Shown one piece after another: positions 9,101 through 15,359 of a stretch of DNA of 64,000 nt. Every line of letters begins with the position of its first letter. The stretch's first letter is position 1. The position numbers and the translations under genes are program-made. This stretch comes from Bog-950 sp964615305 (GTDB lineage Bacteria; Bacteroidota; Bacteroidia; Chitinophagales; LD1), in contig CAZTNA010000002.1 of assembly GCA_964615305.1 (NCBI GenBank), positions 1 through 64,000 on the forward strand, written 5' to 3'. Below the pieces are notes generated by a model. The model saw only the letters and a list, made by a program, of their open reading frames with translations, was not told where the DNA came from and searched no databases.

Positions 9101-12005
9101 CGCGCTGGGTTTTAATGCAAACGTAAGTTCGGTTAACTTAACTAACGCAACAGCCATAGGCGACAGGGCAGAAGTGGGCGCATCTAACAGCATGGTGCTG
9201 GGCTCTATTAACGGAACAAACGGTGCTACCGCCTCTGCCAAAGTAGGTATAGGCACCACTACACCTTCTACTACTTTACATATAGTAAGCACTGCCGGTG
9301 CAGGCACCGGTTTCCGTTTGGTAGATGGCTCACAAGGGGCTAATAAAGTACTTACCTCAGATGCTAACGGTAACGCCACCTGGCAAACACCGGGCGGTGG
9401 CGGTGGCAGCGGTTGGAACCTTACGGGCAACTCCGGCACCGATACAGCCAATAATTTTATTGGTACCACCGATGCAAAGGCGCTCATATTTAAAGTAAAC
9501 AGCCAAAAATCCGGGTACGTTAGTTTCGCTCCATCGGGTAATACCTCTTTCGGATACAGGGCACTTGTAGCGGATACTGGTAACAGTAACACAGCTTATG
9601 GTTATAAGGCTATGGAAGCGAATACTTCCGGTTATGTAAACGCTGCCTTCGGAAATAATTCTCTGAATCATAATACCTCCGGTCAAGTAAATACTGCTGT
9701 AGGAGCCGGGACCTTACTTAGCAATACTACCGGTGGTTATAATACAGCAGTAGGCGGATTTGCGCTCTCTAACAATTCAACCGGCTATAACAATACGGCC
9801 ATAGGAAGTAGCTCGAATGTTGCCACAGGTGCCTTGTATCAGGCAACGGCTATAGGTTACGGTGCTGTTGTAGCCCAATCCTACTCTATGGTTTTAGGTG
9901 ACACTACCAATATAAAAGTAGGTATAGGCACCGGAGAACCATCGGCATCGTTGCACATAGATGGCACTTTCCGTTTACAGGGCAACGGTGCAGCTGCCGG
10001 CAGGGCGCTTATTTCCGATGCTAATGGCAATGGTACCTGGCAGCCGATTAGCGGTGGTGGCGGGACTTCTACCGCCTGGGATTTAAGCGGCAACTCCGGC
10101 ACCGATACAGCCAATAATTTTATTGGTACCACCGATGATGTAGATGTGCTTTTTAAAACCAACAACCTTAGTGCCGGGCGGCTCAACTTTTCTAATTCCA
10201 ACACCGCCTTTGGAGTTAATACGCCCGACTTTACAAGTGCCGCGTATAACAATACTGCTCTTGGCGGCTATTCTCTGAAAGGGTTGACCAATGGTGCGCA
10301 AAACACAGCCGTAGGAACTGCCGCGCTCACCGCTACCAATGCCGGCTCTTACAATACTTCCATGGGTGCTTACAGCATGTATTTGAATAGCACCGGCTCC
10401 GCCAACGTGGCGGTGGGTTCAGATGCCATGCTTTCCAACTCTACGGGTAATGCCAACACAGCGGTAGGGCATTCAGCTCTTTATGGTAACACTACCCCCG
10501 GCCAGATTGTAGCTATTGGCGACTCTGCCTTGTTTAATAATGCAGGCACAAGAAACACAGCGGTGGGCTCTAATGCCCTGTTTAGTAATTTAGAAAACCA
10601 CGATAACACAGCCGTGGGCTACGAGGCGCTGTACAATAACAATTATGCCGATGGCTCTATGGCCAACGGCAATACGGCTATAGGTAGTCAGGCGCTTTAC
10701 TCTAACTTTATTGGTAGCACCAATACCGCCATAGGGGCAAATAGTTTGTTTTTTAACACCACCGGAGGTGCAAACACAGCTATGGGTGCAAATGCTTTAG
10801 TCGGCAACGAAGATGGCAACAATAACGTGGCTATGGGCTACAACGCCATGGCCAACTGCACCACCAATGTGGAGCAAAATGTGGCGGTAGGTTCAGGAGC
10901 GCTTCAATACACCAGCGTTAACTATCTTACAGCCGTGGGCTTTCACGCGTTGCAAAACAACACAGGCGGAGTGTCTAATACAGCTATCGGCTACAGCGCT
11001 ATGCGGGGAAACATTTATGGCGATAACAATACTGCTGTTGGTAACGAAGCGTTGGTGAGTAACCAATACGGCAGCAACAACGTGGCAATAGGGCAAAACA
11101 CTCTGGCATCAAATGGTTCTGGCGAAAACAATACCGCTGTGGGTACCGGAGCCCTTTATTCAAACATAAGCAACAATAACGTAGCCGTAGGTAAAAATGC
11201 TCTTCAAAACAACACCACCGGCACCTACAACACAGCCATTGGCGCAGGCACAGCCAGCACTACTTCTACCGGTAACCACAACTTGTTTGCGGGTCACTCT
11301 ACTATGAGTATATCAGACGGCAGCGGAATGACCGTCCTCGGATCGGGGGCTCTTGTTGGTTTCGGAGGCACAGATAATATCACTTTGATTGGCCATGGGG
11401 CTTTTTATGCTACCGACAACTCTATTCGCCTCGGCAATAGTTTGGTTACTACCGTAGAAGGCCCGGTAGCATACACCTTCCCATCTGATGGCCGCTTTAA
11501 AACTAATGTAAGCGCTGCCGATGTAAAGGGGCTCGATTTCATCACCAAACTTCGCCCCGTTAACTACAACTTTGATACCCGTAAATACGAAGAATATATA
11601 ACCAGAAATGCCCCGGACAGCATACGCAGAAAACATCTGGCGCAGGATTTCACTAAATCAACCGCTATTCGCCAAACCGGCTTTATAGCACAGGAAGTAG
11701 AAAAGGCCGCCAAAGAAACCGGCTTCGACTTTGCCAGCGGGCTGCACACTCCTAAAAACGAAAACGAATACTACAGCGTGGCCTACAGCCAGTTTGTGGT
11801 GCCATTAGTAAAAGCTGTGCAGGAACTTAACGCCAAAGTAGAAGCTCTGGAAAAAGAAAACACCGCCCTGAAAGCCGAAAAGGAAAGCAAGGTGCTGGGC
11901 TACCAAACCACTTACAACCGCACCAACCCGGTTACTGTAGATGATTTGCAAAACCAGATTAACGAACTCAAAAAACTTTTAGATAAAAAGGCAGATAGTA
12001 AATAG
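6147..12005 (+). CDS. Giant repeat adhesin with C-terminal peptidase S74 chaperone domain
   Basis: About 1952 residues, paralogue of the preceding gene. I place the start at 6147 because it gives a compact signal peptide ending SVHLYAQ; an upstream in-frame ATG at 6102 adds 15 polar residues. After the signal comes a domain of about 85 residues (SYTNGISFTFKANF to GQVVTLVYDGTNFQM) like those in phage tail proteins. Five macro-modules follow, with W motifs near 6611, 7406, 8632, 9412 and 10075, each carrying NTAxG head-like repeats. The C-terminus is an intramolecular chaperone of the endosialidase/S74 family: SDGRFKTNV holds the Ser1780-Lys1785 pair expected for self-cleavage, followed by LRPVNYNFD, GFIAQEVE and a terminal coiled coil. 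In this family the domain trimerises the fibre and then cuts itself off, here releasing about 172 residues. No phage structural gene is nearby, so a cell-surface fibre is more likely than a phage tail. Confidence 0.88.
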   Translation: MKNLQTAGLFFKAPFRGLGVFLLLALSVHLYAQVELNSTGSGNAYLLSYPGVFSYTNGISFTFKANFANTASATINVNGLGATTIKKHQGTNLAADDIKNGQVVTLVYDGTNFQMTSGLGNAPSGGGGGQTLSISNDTLSISGGNSVVLPGGGNPAWELTGNTGTDSAVNFIGTTDAQPLMVKINNNHRLKIRLDGGIEPSMSYPAIAIGPNALANGYFPLDNYGDAIAIGREALRSYVGYYGPSIAIGQRALFLTTEGIANTAVGHKAFMSNTLGEFNTGLGFQAGYSSDSGSYNTAIGSNTLGSNSSGSYHTALGYNANVGSYNLTNATAIGSRAQVGASNSMVLGSINGVNSATASTKVGIGTTTPTTTLHVVSTAGAGTGFRLVDGSQGANKVLTSDASGNATWQAPGGGGGGGNPAWELTGNSGTDTANNFIGTSDNMNLRFKTNGKKHMELTTRGHLELSDAANAVMIGRGAGMNLTGIGTYNIGAVAIGDSALAYGASQVTTGSVAIGQNALKVYQTETDQSVAIGTGALSSLPNGTNTAIGTHSMTNTVAGNYNTAVGHATLASNTSGEKNVAIGHAALGSNNVGSDNTAIGYSAMGNNLSGHGHIAIGRNALSGFTGTGSHNANIAIGNETLTNYDMNDDYGFGNNIAIGGGVMNLIGENSADGNVSVGFGSVGVATSAFSNTSVGTVTLAELDSGNLNVALGYGALYNMNTGSSNTGVGSNTNIQDGLTNATAIGAYAYVADSNSMVLGSINGVNSATASTKVGIGTTAPTTKLHIAAEDGAYTGFRLVDGNEATGRVLTSDADGNATWVDAGGGGGAGWALTGNSVSGSEFIGTTNSEELRFKVDGQQRLKLRLDGGIVPSMSYDAIAIGINALANGYSPFDSYGQAIAIGRNALASYIGDDGPSIAIGENALELTTTGTANVAVGNYALQDNTTGGDNTGLGAGVLYDNTTGSQNTAIGRGALFANTTGNHNTALGFNANVSSVNLTNATAIGDRAEVGASNSMVLGSINGTNGATASAKVGIGTTTPSTTLHIVSTAGAGTGFRLVDGSQGANKVLTSDANGNATWQTPGGGGGSGWNLTGNSGTDTANNFIGTTDAKALIFKVNSQKSGYVSFAPSGNTSFGYRALVADTGNSNTAYGYKAMEANTSGYVNAAFGNNSLNHNTSGQVNTAVGAGTLLSNTTGGYNTAVGGFALSNNSTGYNNTAIGSSSNVATGALYQATAIGYGAVVAQSYSMVLGDTTNIKVGIGTGEPSASLHIDGTFRLQGNGAAAGRALISDANGNGTWQPISGGGGTSTAWDLSGNSGTDTANNFIGTTDDVDVLFKTNNLSAGRLNFSNSNTAFGVNTPDFTSAAYNNTALGGYSLKGLTNGAQNTAVGTAALTATNAGSYNTSMGAYSMYLNSTGSANVAVGSDAMLSNSTGNANTAVGHSALYGNTTPGQIVAIGDSALFNNAGTRNTAVGSNALFSNLENHDNTAVGYEALYNNNYADGSMANGNTAIGSQALYSNFIGSTNTAIGANSLFFNTTGGANTAMGANALVGNEDGNNNVAMGYNAMANCTTNVEQNVAVGSGALQYTSVNYLTAVGFHALQNNTGGVSNTAIGYSAMRGNIYGDNNTAVGNEALVSNQYGSNNVAIGQNTLASNGSGENNTAVGTGALYSNISNNNVAVGKNALQNNTTGTYNTAIGAGTASTTSTGNHNLFAGHSTMSISDGSGMTVLGSGALVGFGGTDNITLIGHGAFYATDNSIRLGNSLVTTVEGPVAYTFPSDGRFKTNVSAADVKGLDFITKLRPVNYNFDTRKYEEYITRNAPDSIRRKHLAQDFTKSTAIRQTGFIAQEVEKAAKETGFDFASGLHTPKNENEYYSVAYSQFVVPLVKAVQELNAKVEALEKENTALKAEKESKVLGYQTTYNRTNPVTVDDLQNQINELKKLLDKKADSK
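6180..6204 (+). repeat. GC-rich palindromic repeat inside signal peptide codons
   Basis: A C5-T3-A-G5 palindrome (arms 84-89 and 92-97 of the 6100s) followed by TTGGGGG. It encodes KAPFRGLGVF in the middle of the signal peptide region. I recall similar CCCCCTTTAGGGGG-TTGGGGG units as dispersed repeats in Bacteroidota genomes. Only one copy is seen here. Confidence 0.5.
7271..7353 (+). repeat. 83-bp direct repeat, copy 1
   Basis: Identical over 83 bp to 9284-9366, 2013 bp downstream (671 codons, same frame). It encodes the linker TAGAGTGFRLVDGSQGANK and its flanks. Homologous recombination between copies would delete or duplicate whole macro-modules without a frameshift. Confidence 0.85.
9284..9366 (+). 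repeat. 83-bp direct repeat, copy 2
   Basis: Second perfect copy of 7271-7353, in the same reading frame of the same gene. Similarity continues with scattered mismatches beyond both ends. Confidence 0.85.
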
Positions 12006-12086
12006 CAGGTAAAGAGGTTGTGTAACCTCCAGGTTATTGCCCGGAAACTGGCGAAAGAAAGTTATAAGGGCTTCACGAAAAGTATT

Positions 12087-12380
12087 CGTGAACCCACGGA
12101 AGGTAGTGGTGAAGCCACGGAAAGTAATGGTGAACCCACGGAAAGTAGTGGTGAACCCACGGAAAGTAGTGGTGAGCCCACGGAAAGTAATCGTGAGCCC
12201 ACGGAAGGTAGTGGTGAACCCACGGAAAGTAGTGGTGAGCCCACGGAAGGTAGTGGTGAACCCACGGAAAGTATTCGTGAACCCACGGAAAGTAGTGGTG
12301 AACCCACGGAAGGTAGTGGTGAAGCCACGGAAAGTAATGGTGAACCCACGGAAAGTAGTGGTGAACCCACGGAAATCAGG
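12087..12380 (+). repeat. 21-bp minisatellite, 14 units, intergenic
   Basis: This fills most of the 441-bp gap between the S74 adhesin and the OmpA-family gene. The unit is GGTGAACCCACGGAAAGTAGT with a few variants (GGT/CGT, CCC/GCC, AGT/GGT, AGT/AAT/ATT). A degenerate unit precedes it. Runs of units are themselves duplicated: the block after AGTATT at 12081 recurs, with one extra unit, after AGTATT near 12270. Because the unit is a multiple of three, at least five frames are free of stops, so the long open frames here (EPTESSG on +, FRGFTTT on -) are no evidence of a gene. No convincing start, signal peptide or homology is visible. The remaining flanks show nothing I recognise. Confidence 0.9.
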
Positions 12381-12446
12381 AAGAGTGTAGTTATGAGTAA
12401 TAAAGGAACCCAAAACAGTGTATTTTAATTAAAAACAGCGCTCCGT

Positions 12447-15236
12447 ATGACAAACACATTGCTCACCCTGTTAGCAGTTGCCTTCACCGCAGGCACCGCC
12501 TTGGCCGTAGGCGATACGGCTACCACCACCTTACCACAGGCGGCCAAACCCGTATCGGTAACCAAAGCCGATAAGCTTTTCGAAAACCAGCGTTATGCTG
12601 CTGCTCTTGAATCGTACTACAAGGCATGGCAGGCCAACCCCGCTAACCCCAACATTAGTTTCAAATTAGGTTTGTGCCACCATTACCTGTTGCAAAAGCC
12701 CGAACTTTGTGCCCAACTATTTACCACCGGCCTGCAAACCACCGACCCTAAATACAATTTCTACAGCCCTAAAGAGCTAAAGGCAAGTGACGATGCCCTC
12801 TACTATTTGGGTAAAACCTACCTGACCCGAAACATAACCGATAGCGCCATTATTTGCCTGGCTCAATACCAAAACAAACTTCGCGATAACCTGCCCTTAG
12901 ATGCGGGCCGTCAATTAGTTATGTGCCTTAACTACAACCAACTAACTAACCAGCCGCGGCAGCTTAAAATTACCCCGCTATCTAATCAGGTGAACGGCAG
13001 TTTTAACGAAGGAAACCCCGTGCTGAGCATAGATGGCAAAATACTGTTCTTTAGCAGCCGCAGGCCGGGTGCAGGCGAAAAGGAAGATGTGCAACTGGGC
13101 GATAACGACATCTACGTTTCTTACCGCAATGAAAAAGGAGAGTTCAGCCCCGCCATGCCTTTCGATAATAACAGCAACTTAGATGAAGAGCCGCTTTACA
13201 TCAATCTGGATGGCAACAAACTCTATATCCGTCAACAGCAAAAAAACGGCACGGGCGACATTCTCTTTGCCGAACGCCTGGAAACCACCTGGGGCAAACC
13301 CCAAAAACTAAAGGGCGTAAACTCCGGTGCCGATGAGGCCGGTATTGCCTTTAGTGCCGATGGCAACTATATGGTAGTAAGCAGCAACCGCCCGGGAGGC
13401 TTTGGCGGCTACGATTTATATGTGGCCAAAAAGAAAGGCAGCAGTTGGGGCGGCCTGCAAAACATGGGGGGCAAAATAAACACCGAATTAGACGAACTGA
13501 ACCCCCACATGCACCCCACCGAAAACCGGCTGTACTTCAGCAGCAATGGCAACACAGAATACGGCATGGGCGGTTTTGATGTGCTATTTACCCAGCGCGA
13601 TAGCGCCAACACCTGGAGTGCCCCTTTTACCATGGGCTACCCCGTAAACACCGGCAGCAACGAACTGGCGTACTATGTTACCGCTAATGGTGGCGCGTAT
13701 TACTCGGCACTCAGCGAGCAGGGCGACTTTAATCTTTTCGAAATTAAAGTGGGCGAATTTGAAAAGAAACTCGAAGACAAAATTGTTACCGTAGTTGGAA
13801 CCGAAACCGTTACCGAAGTGCAACTGCTGGAAGTAGAAAAAGAAAAACTGGTAGAGGTGGACAAAGAAGTAGAAGTTACCAAAATTGAAGAAGTAGAAAA
13901 AGAAGTAGAAAAAAATGTAGGCTACGTAGCAGCCGAAGATGCCAAAAACCTCGATAAAGTAGTAGCAGTAGAAGAAAAAGAAGTAGCCGTGGAAACCGTA
14001 GTAGAAACCGAGAAACTGGTTTACACCAACAAAACCGACAGAGAAATTGACAGCATTAACCAGGCAAACAACGTAGTGAAACCAAACCCTGATGCAGCAC
14101 CATCTGACAATAGCACGGTATTCCATGCCACTGATACCAAAGCCGAAGATGTAAAGAACGCCCCTGTATCTAACCTTACCGATGCCCCTGTAATGATGTT
14201 TCCTGATGGAAATGAGAAAGCAGAAAATGCAACAGGCAATACGCAACAGGCAACCGGCAATACGCAACAGGCAACCGGCAATACGCAACAGGCAACAGGC
14301 AATACGCAGCAGGCAACAGGCAATACGCAACAGGCAACAGGCAATACGCAACAGGCAACTGAAACAGCCATCAACAACATAGAAGTAAAAGAAATAGAGG
14401 CACCAAAGGAGATAGAAGCACCGGCAACGACCAACGACAAACCACTAACGACCAACGAAACCCCGGCTGCTACAACTGAAAACAGTAAACTGGAAACCGT
14501 AAACTCAACAAACGACAAACCACTAACTACAAACGAAACCCCGGCTGTTTCAAATCCGCCATCCGCCATCCGCCATCCGCAATTCAAAACAGTTGCTCCT
14601 TCAATTACCGAAGACAAAAACCTTATACGCCCCAAAGTGGTGTTAGTGCCTGCAGGCACACCGCTCGAAACCATTGCGCAAACCTTTGATGTTTCAGTGA
14701 AAGATATAAAGCAATGGAATAAATCTATCGGCAACAGCATTGATAAAGAAATGCCGTTGGTAGTGGGCTACGAATACAACAACGAAGTAAAAGACCTGTT
14801 GGCAGCCGAGCAGCTAAAAATAGCCGGAGTGGACCCTTACGACCGCGAAGCCGTTATCAGCAACATCAAGAAATACTACGAAGACAAAATGAACACCGCC
14901 AACTCTACCATTTTTAAAAACCTCTACTTCGGGTTCAACAGCAATACTATAGATATGTCATCCACCGAGTTGAGCATACTGGTTAACTTTCTTAAAGAAC
15001 ATAAAGACATTAAGATTGAATGTGTAGGCCATACGGATAATGTAGGTGCCTGGGAAACCAACTTTTGGGTAAGCCGCGAGCGTGCCCGCACCATCTACCA
15101 ATACCTGATGGATATGGGTGTAAGCAGCAGCCGCATAATCTTTAACGGCAAAGGCAGTACCGAACCTGTTGCGAGCAACTATACACAACAAGGCCGTGCA
15201 AAGAACCGGAGAGTAGAGATTAAGTTGATTAAGTAA
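12447..15236 (+). CDS. TPR / PD40 propeller / LysM / OmpA-family envelope protein
   Basis: 929 residues. A signal peptide ends near TALAV (about residue 21). TPR-like helices follow (about 25-165, DKLFENQRYAAALESYYKAW). Next come WD40-like PD40 strands (about 185-440) with repeated SxDGxxxxFSSxRPGGxGxxDxY motifs. A Glu/Val-rich linker (450-560) leads to six tandem ATGNTQQ repeats (595-636), a duplicated TNDKPLTTNETPA stretch and a LysM-like segment (about 732-775). The last ~105 residues are an OmpA/MotB domain with GHTDNVG, SRERAR and GRAKNRRVEI. OmpA domains bind peptidoglycan, so the protein probably anchors an outer-membrane or periplasmic assembly to the cell wall. The order TPR-propeller-OmpA resembles PorE of the T9SS, but the LysM segment and long linker differ, so I do not assign that name. 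Confidence 0.88.
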   Translation: MTNTLLTLLAVAFTAGTALAVGDTATTTLPQAAKPVSVTKADKLFENQRYAAALESYYKAWQANPANPNISFKLGLCHHYLLQKPELCAQLFTTGLQTTDPKYNFYSPKELKASDDALYYLGKTYLTRNITDSAIICLAQYQNKLRDNLPLDAGRQLVMCLNYNQLTNQPRQLKITPLSNQVNGSFNEGNPVLSIDGKILFFSSRRPGAGEKEDVQLGDNDIYVSYRNEKGEFSPAMPFDNNSNLDEEPLYINLDGNKLYIRQQQKNGTGDILFAERLETTWGKPQKLKGVNSGADEAGIAFSADGNYMVVSSNRPGGFGGYDLYVAKKKGSSWGGLQNMGGKINTELDELNPHMHPTENRLYFSSNGNTEYGMGGFDVLFTQRDSANTWSAPFTMGYPVNTGSNELAYYVTANGGAYYSALSEQGDFNLFEIKVGEFEKKLEDKIVTVVGTETVTEVQLLEVEKEKLVEVDKEVEVTKIEEVEKEVEKNVGYVAAEDAKNLDKVVAVEEKEVAVETVVETEKLVYTNKTDREIDSINQANNVVKPNPDAAPSDNSTVFHATDTKAEDVKNAPVSNLTDAPVMMFPDGNEKAENATGNTQQATGNTQQATGNTQQATGNTQQATGNTQQATGNTQQATETAINNIEVKEIEAPKEIEAPATTNDKPLTTNETPAATTENSKLETVNSTNDKPLTTNETPAVSNPPSAIRHPQFKTVAPSITEDKNLIRPKVVLVPAGTPLETIAQTFDVSVKDIKQWNKSIGNSIDKEMPLVVGYEYNNEVKDLLAAEQLKIAGVDPYDREAVISNIKKYYEDKMNTANSTIFKNLYFGFNSNTIDMSSTELSILVNFLKEHKDIKIECVGHTDNVGAWETNFWVSRERARTIYQYLMDMGVSSSRIIFNGKGSTEPVASNYTQQGRAKNRRVEIKLIK
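14229..14354 (+). repeat. In-frame 21-bp tandem repeat, six units
   Basis: Six copies of GCAACAGGCAATACGCAACAG with three silent variants (ACA/ACC, CAA/CAG), encoding ATGNTQQ six times. It lies in the disordered linker before the LysM-like segment. Its period equals that of the intergenic minisatellite about 1.8 kb upstream, although the sequences are unrelated. Confidence 0.92.
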
Positions 15237-15245
15237 TGTTTTAGT

Positions 15246-15286
15246 GTCATTGCGAGCCCGCGCATTTCAGCAGTTCGAAGCAATCT
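15246..15286 (+). repeat. REP-like palindromic element
   Basis: GTCATTGCGAGC followed by GAAGCAATCT, with the arms ATTGC (15249-15253) and GCAAT (15280-15284) inverted around a GC-rich centre. From memory, elements of the type TCATTGCGAGC...GAAGCAATCT are dispersed intergenic repeats in many bacterial genomes. It lies in the gap between the OmpA-family gene and the caspase gene. Confidence 0.5.
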
Positions 15287-15359
15287 GTATTTTTGTATTA
15301 AGTTCATGTACCGTTCAGCTTTGGCATAATTTTTAATCTTAGCACACAAACTCTCTGAC

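Noticed and set aside
1724..9592. Long minus-strand open frames opposite the two adhesin genes
   Set aside because: They mirror the repeat codons of the plus strand, give low-complexity Pro/Val/Leu-rich chains, and lack starts with signals or domains.
1..12005. Prophage tail-fibre region
   Set aside because: The S74 and tail-like domains are also common in cell-surface fibres. No capsid, terminase, portal, lysis or integrase gene is nearby, and neighbours are envelope genes.
12087..12380. CRISPR-like array
   Set aside because: Units are contiguous 21-bp copies with no spacers, and no cas gene is present. It is a minisatellite.
12018..12428. Protein gene encoding EPTESSG repeats (or FRGFTTT on the other strand)
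   Set aside because: The frames stay open only because the repeat unit is 21 bp without stops. There is no signal peptide, domain or convincing start in any of them.
13584..14740. Minus-strand open frames with CCLLRIA or VACCVLP repeats
   Set aside because: They are the antisense of the ATGNTQQ repeat and linker of the OmpA-family gene.
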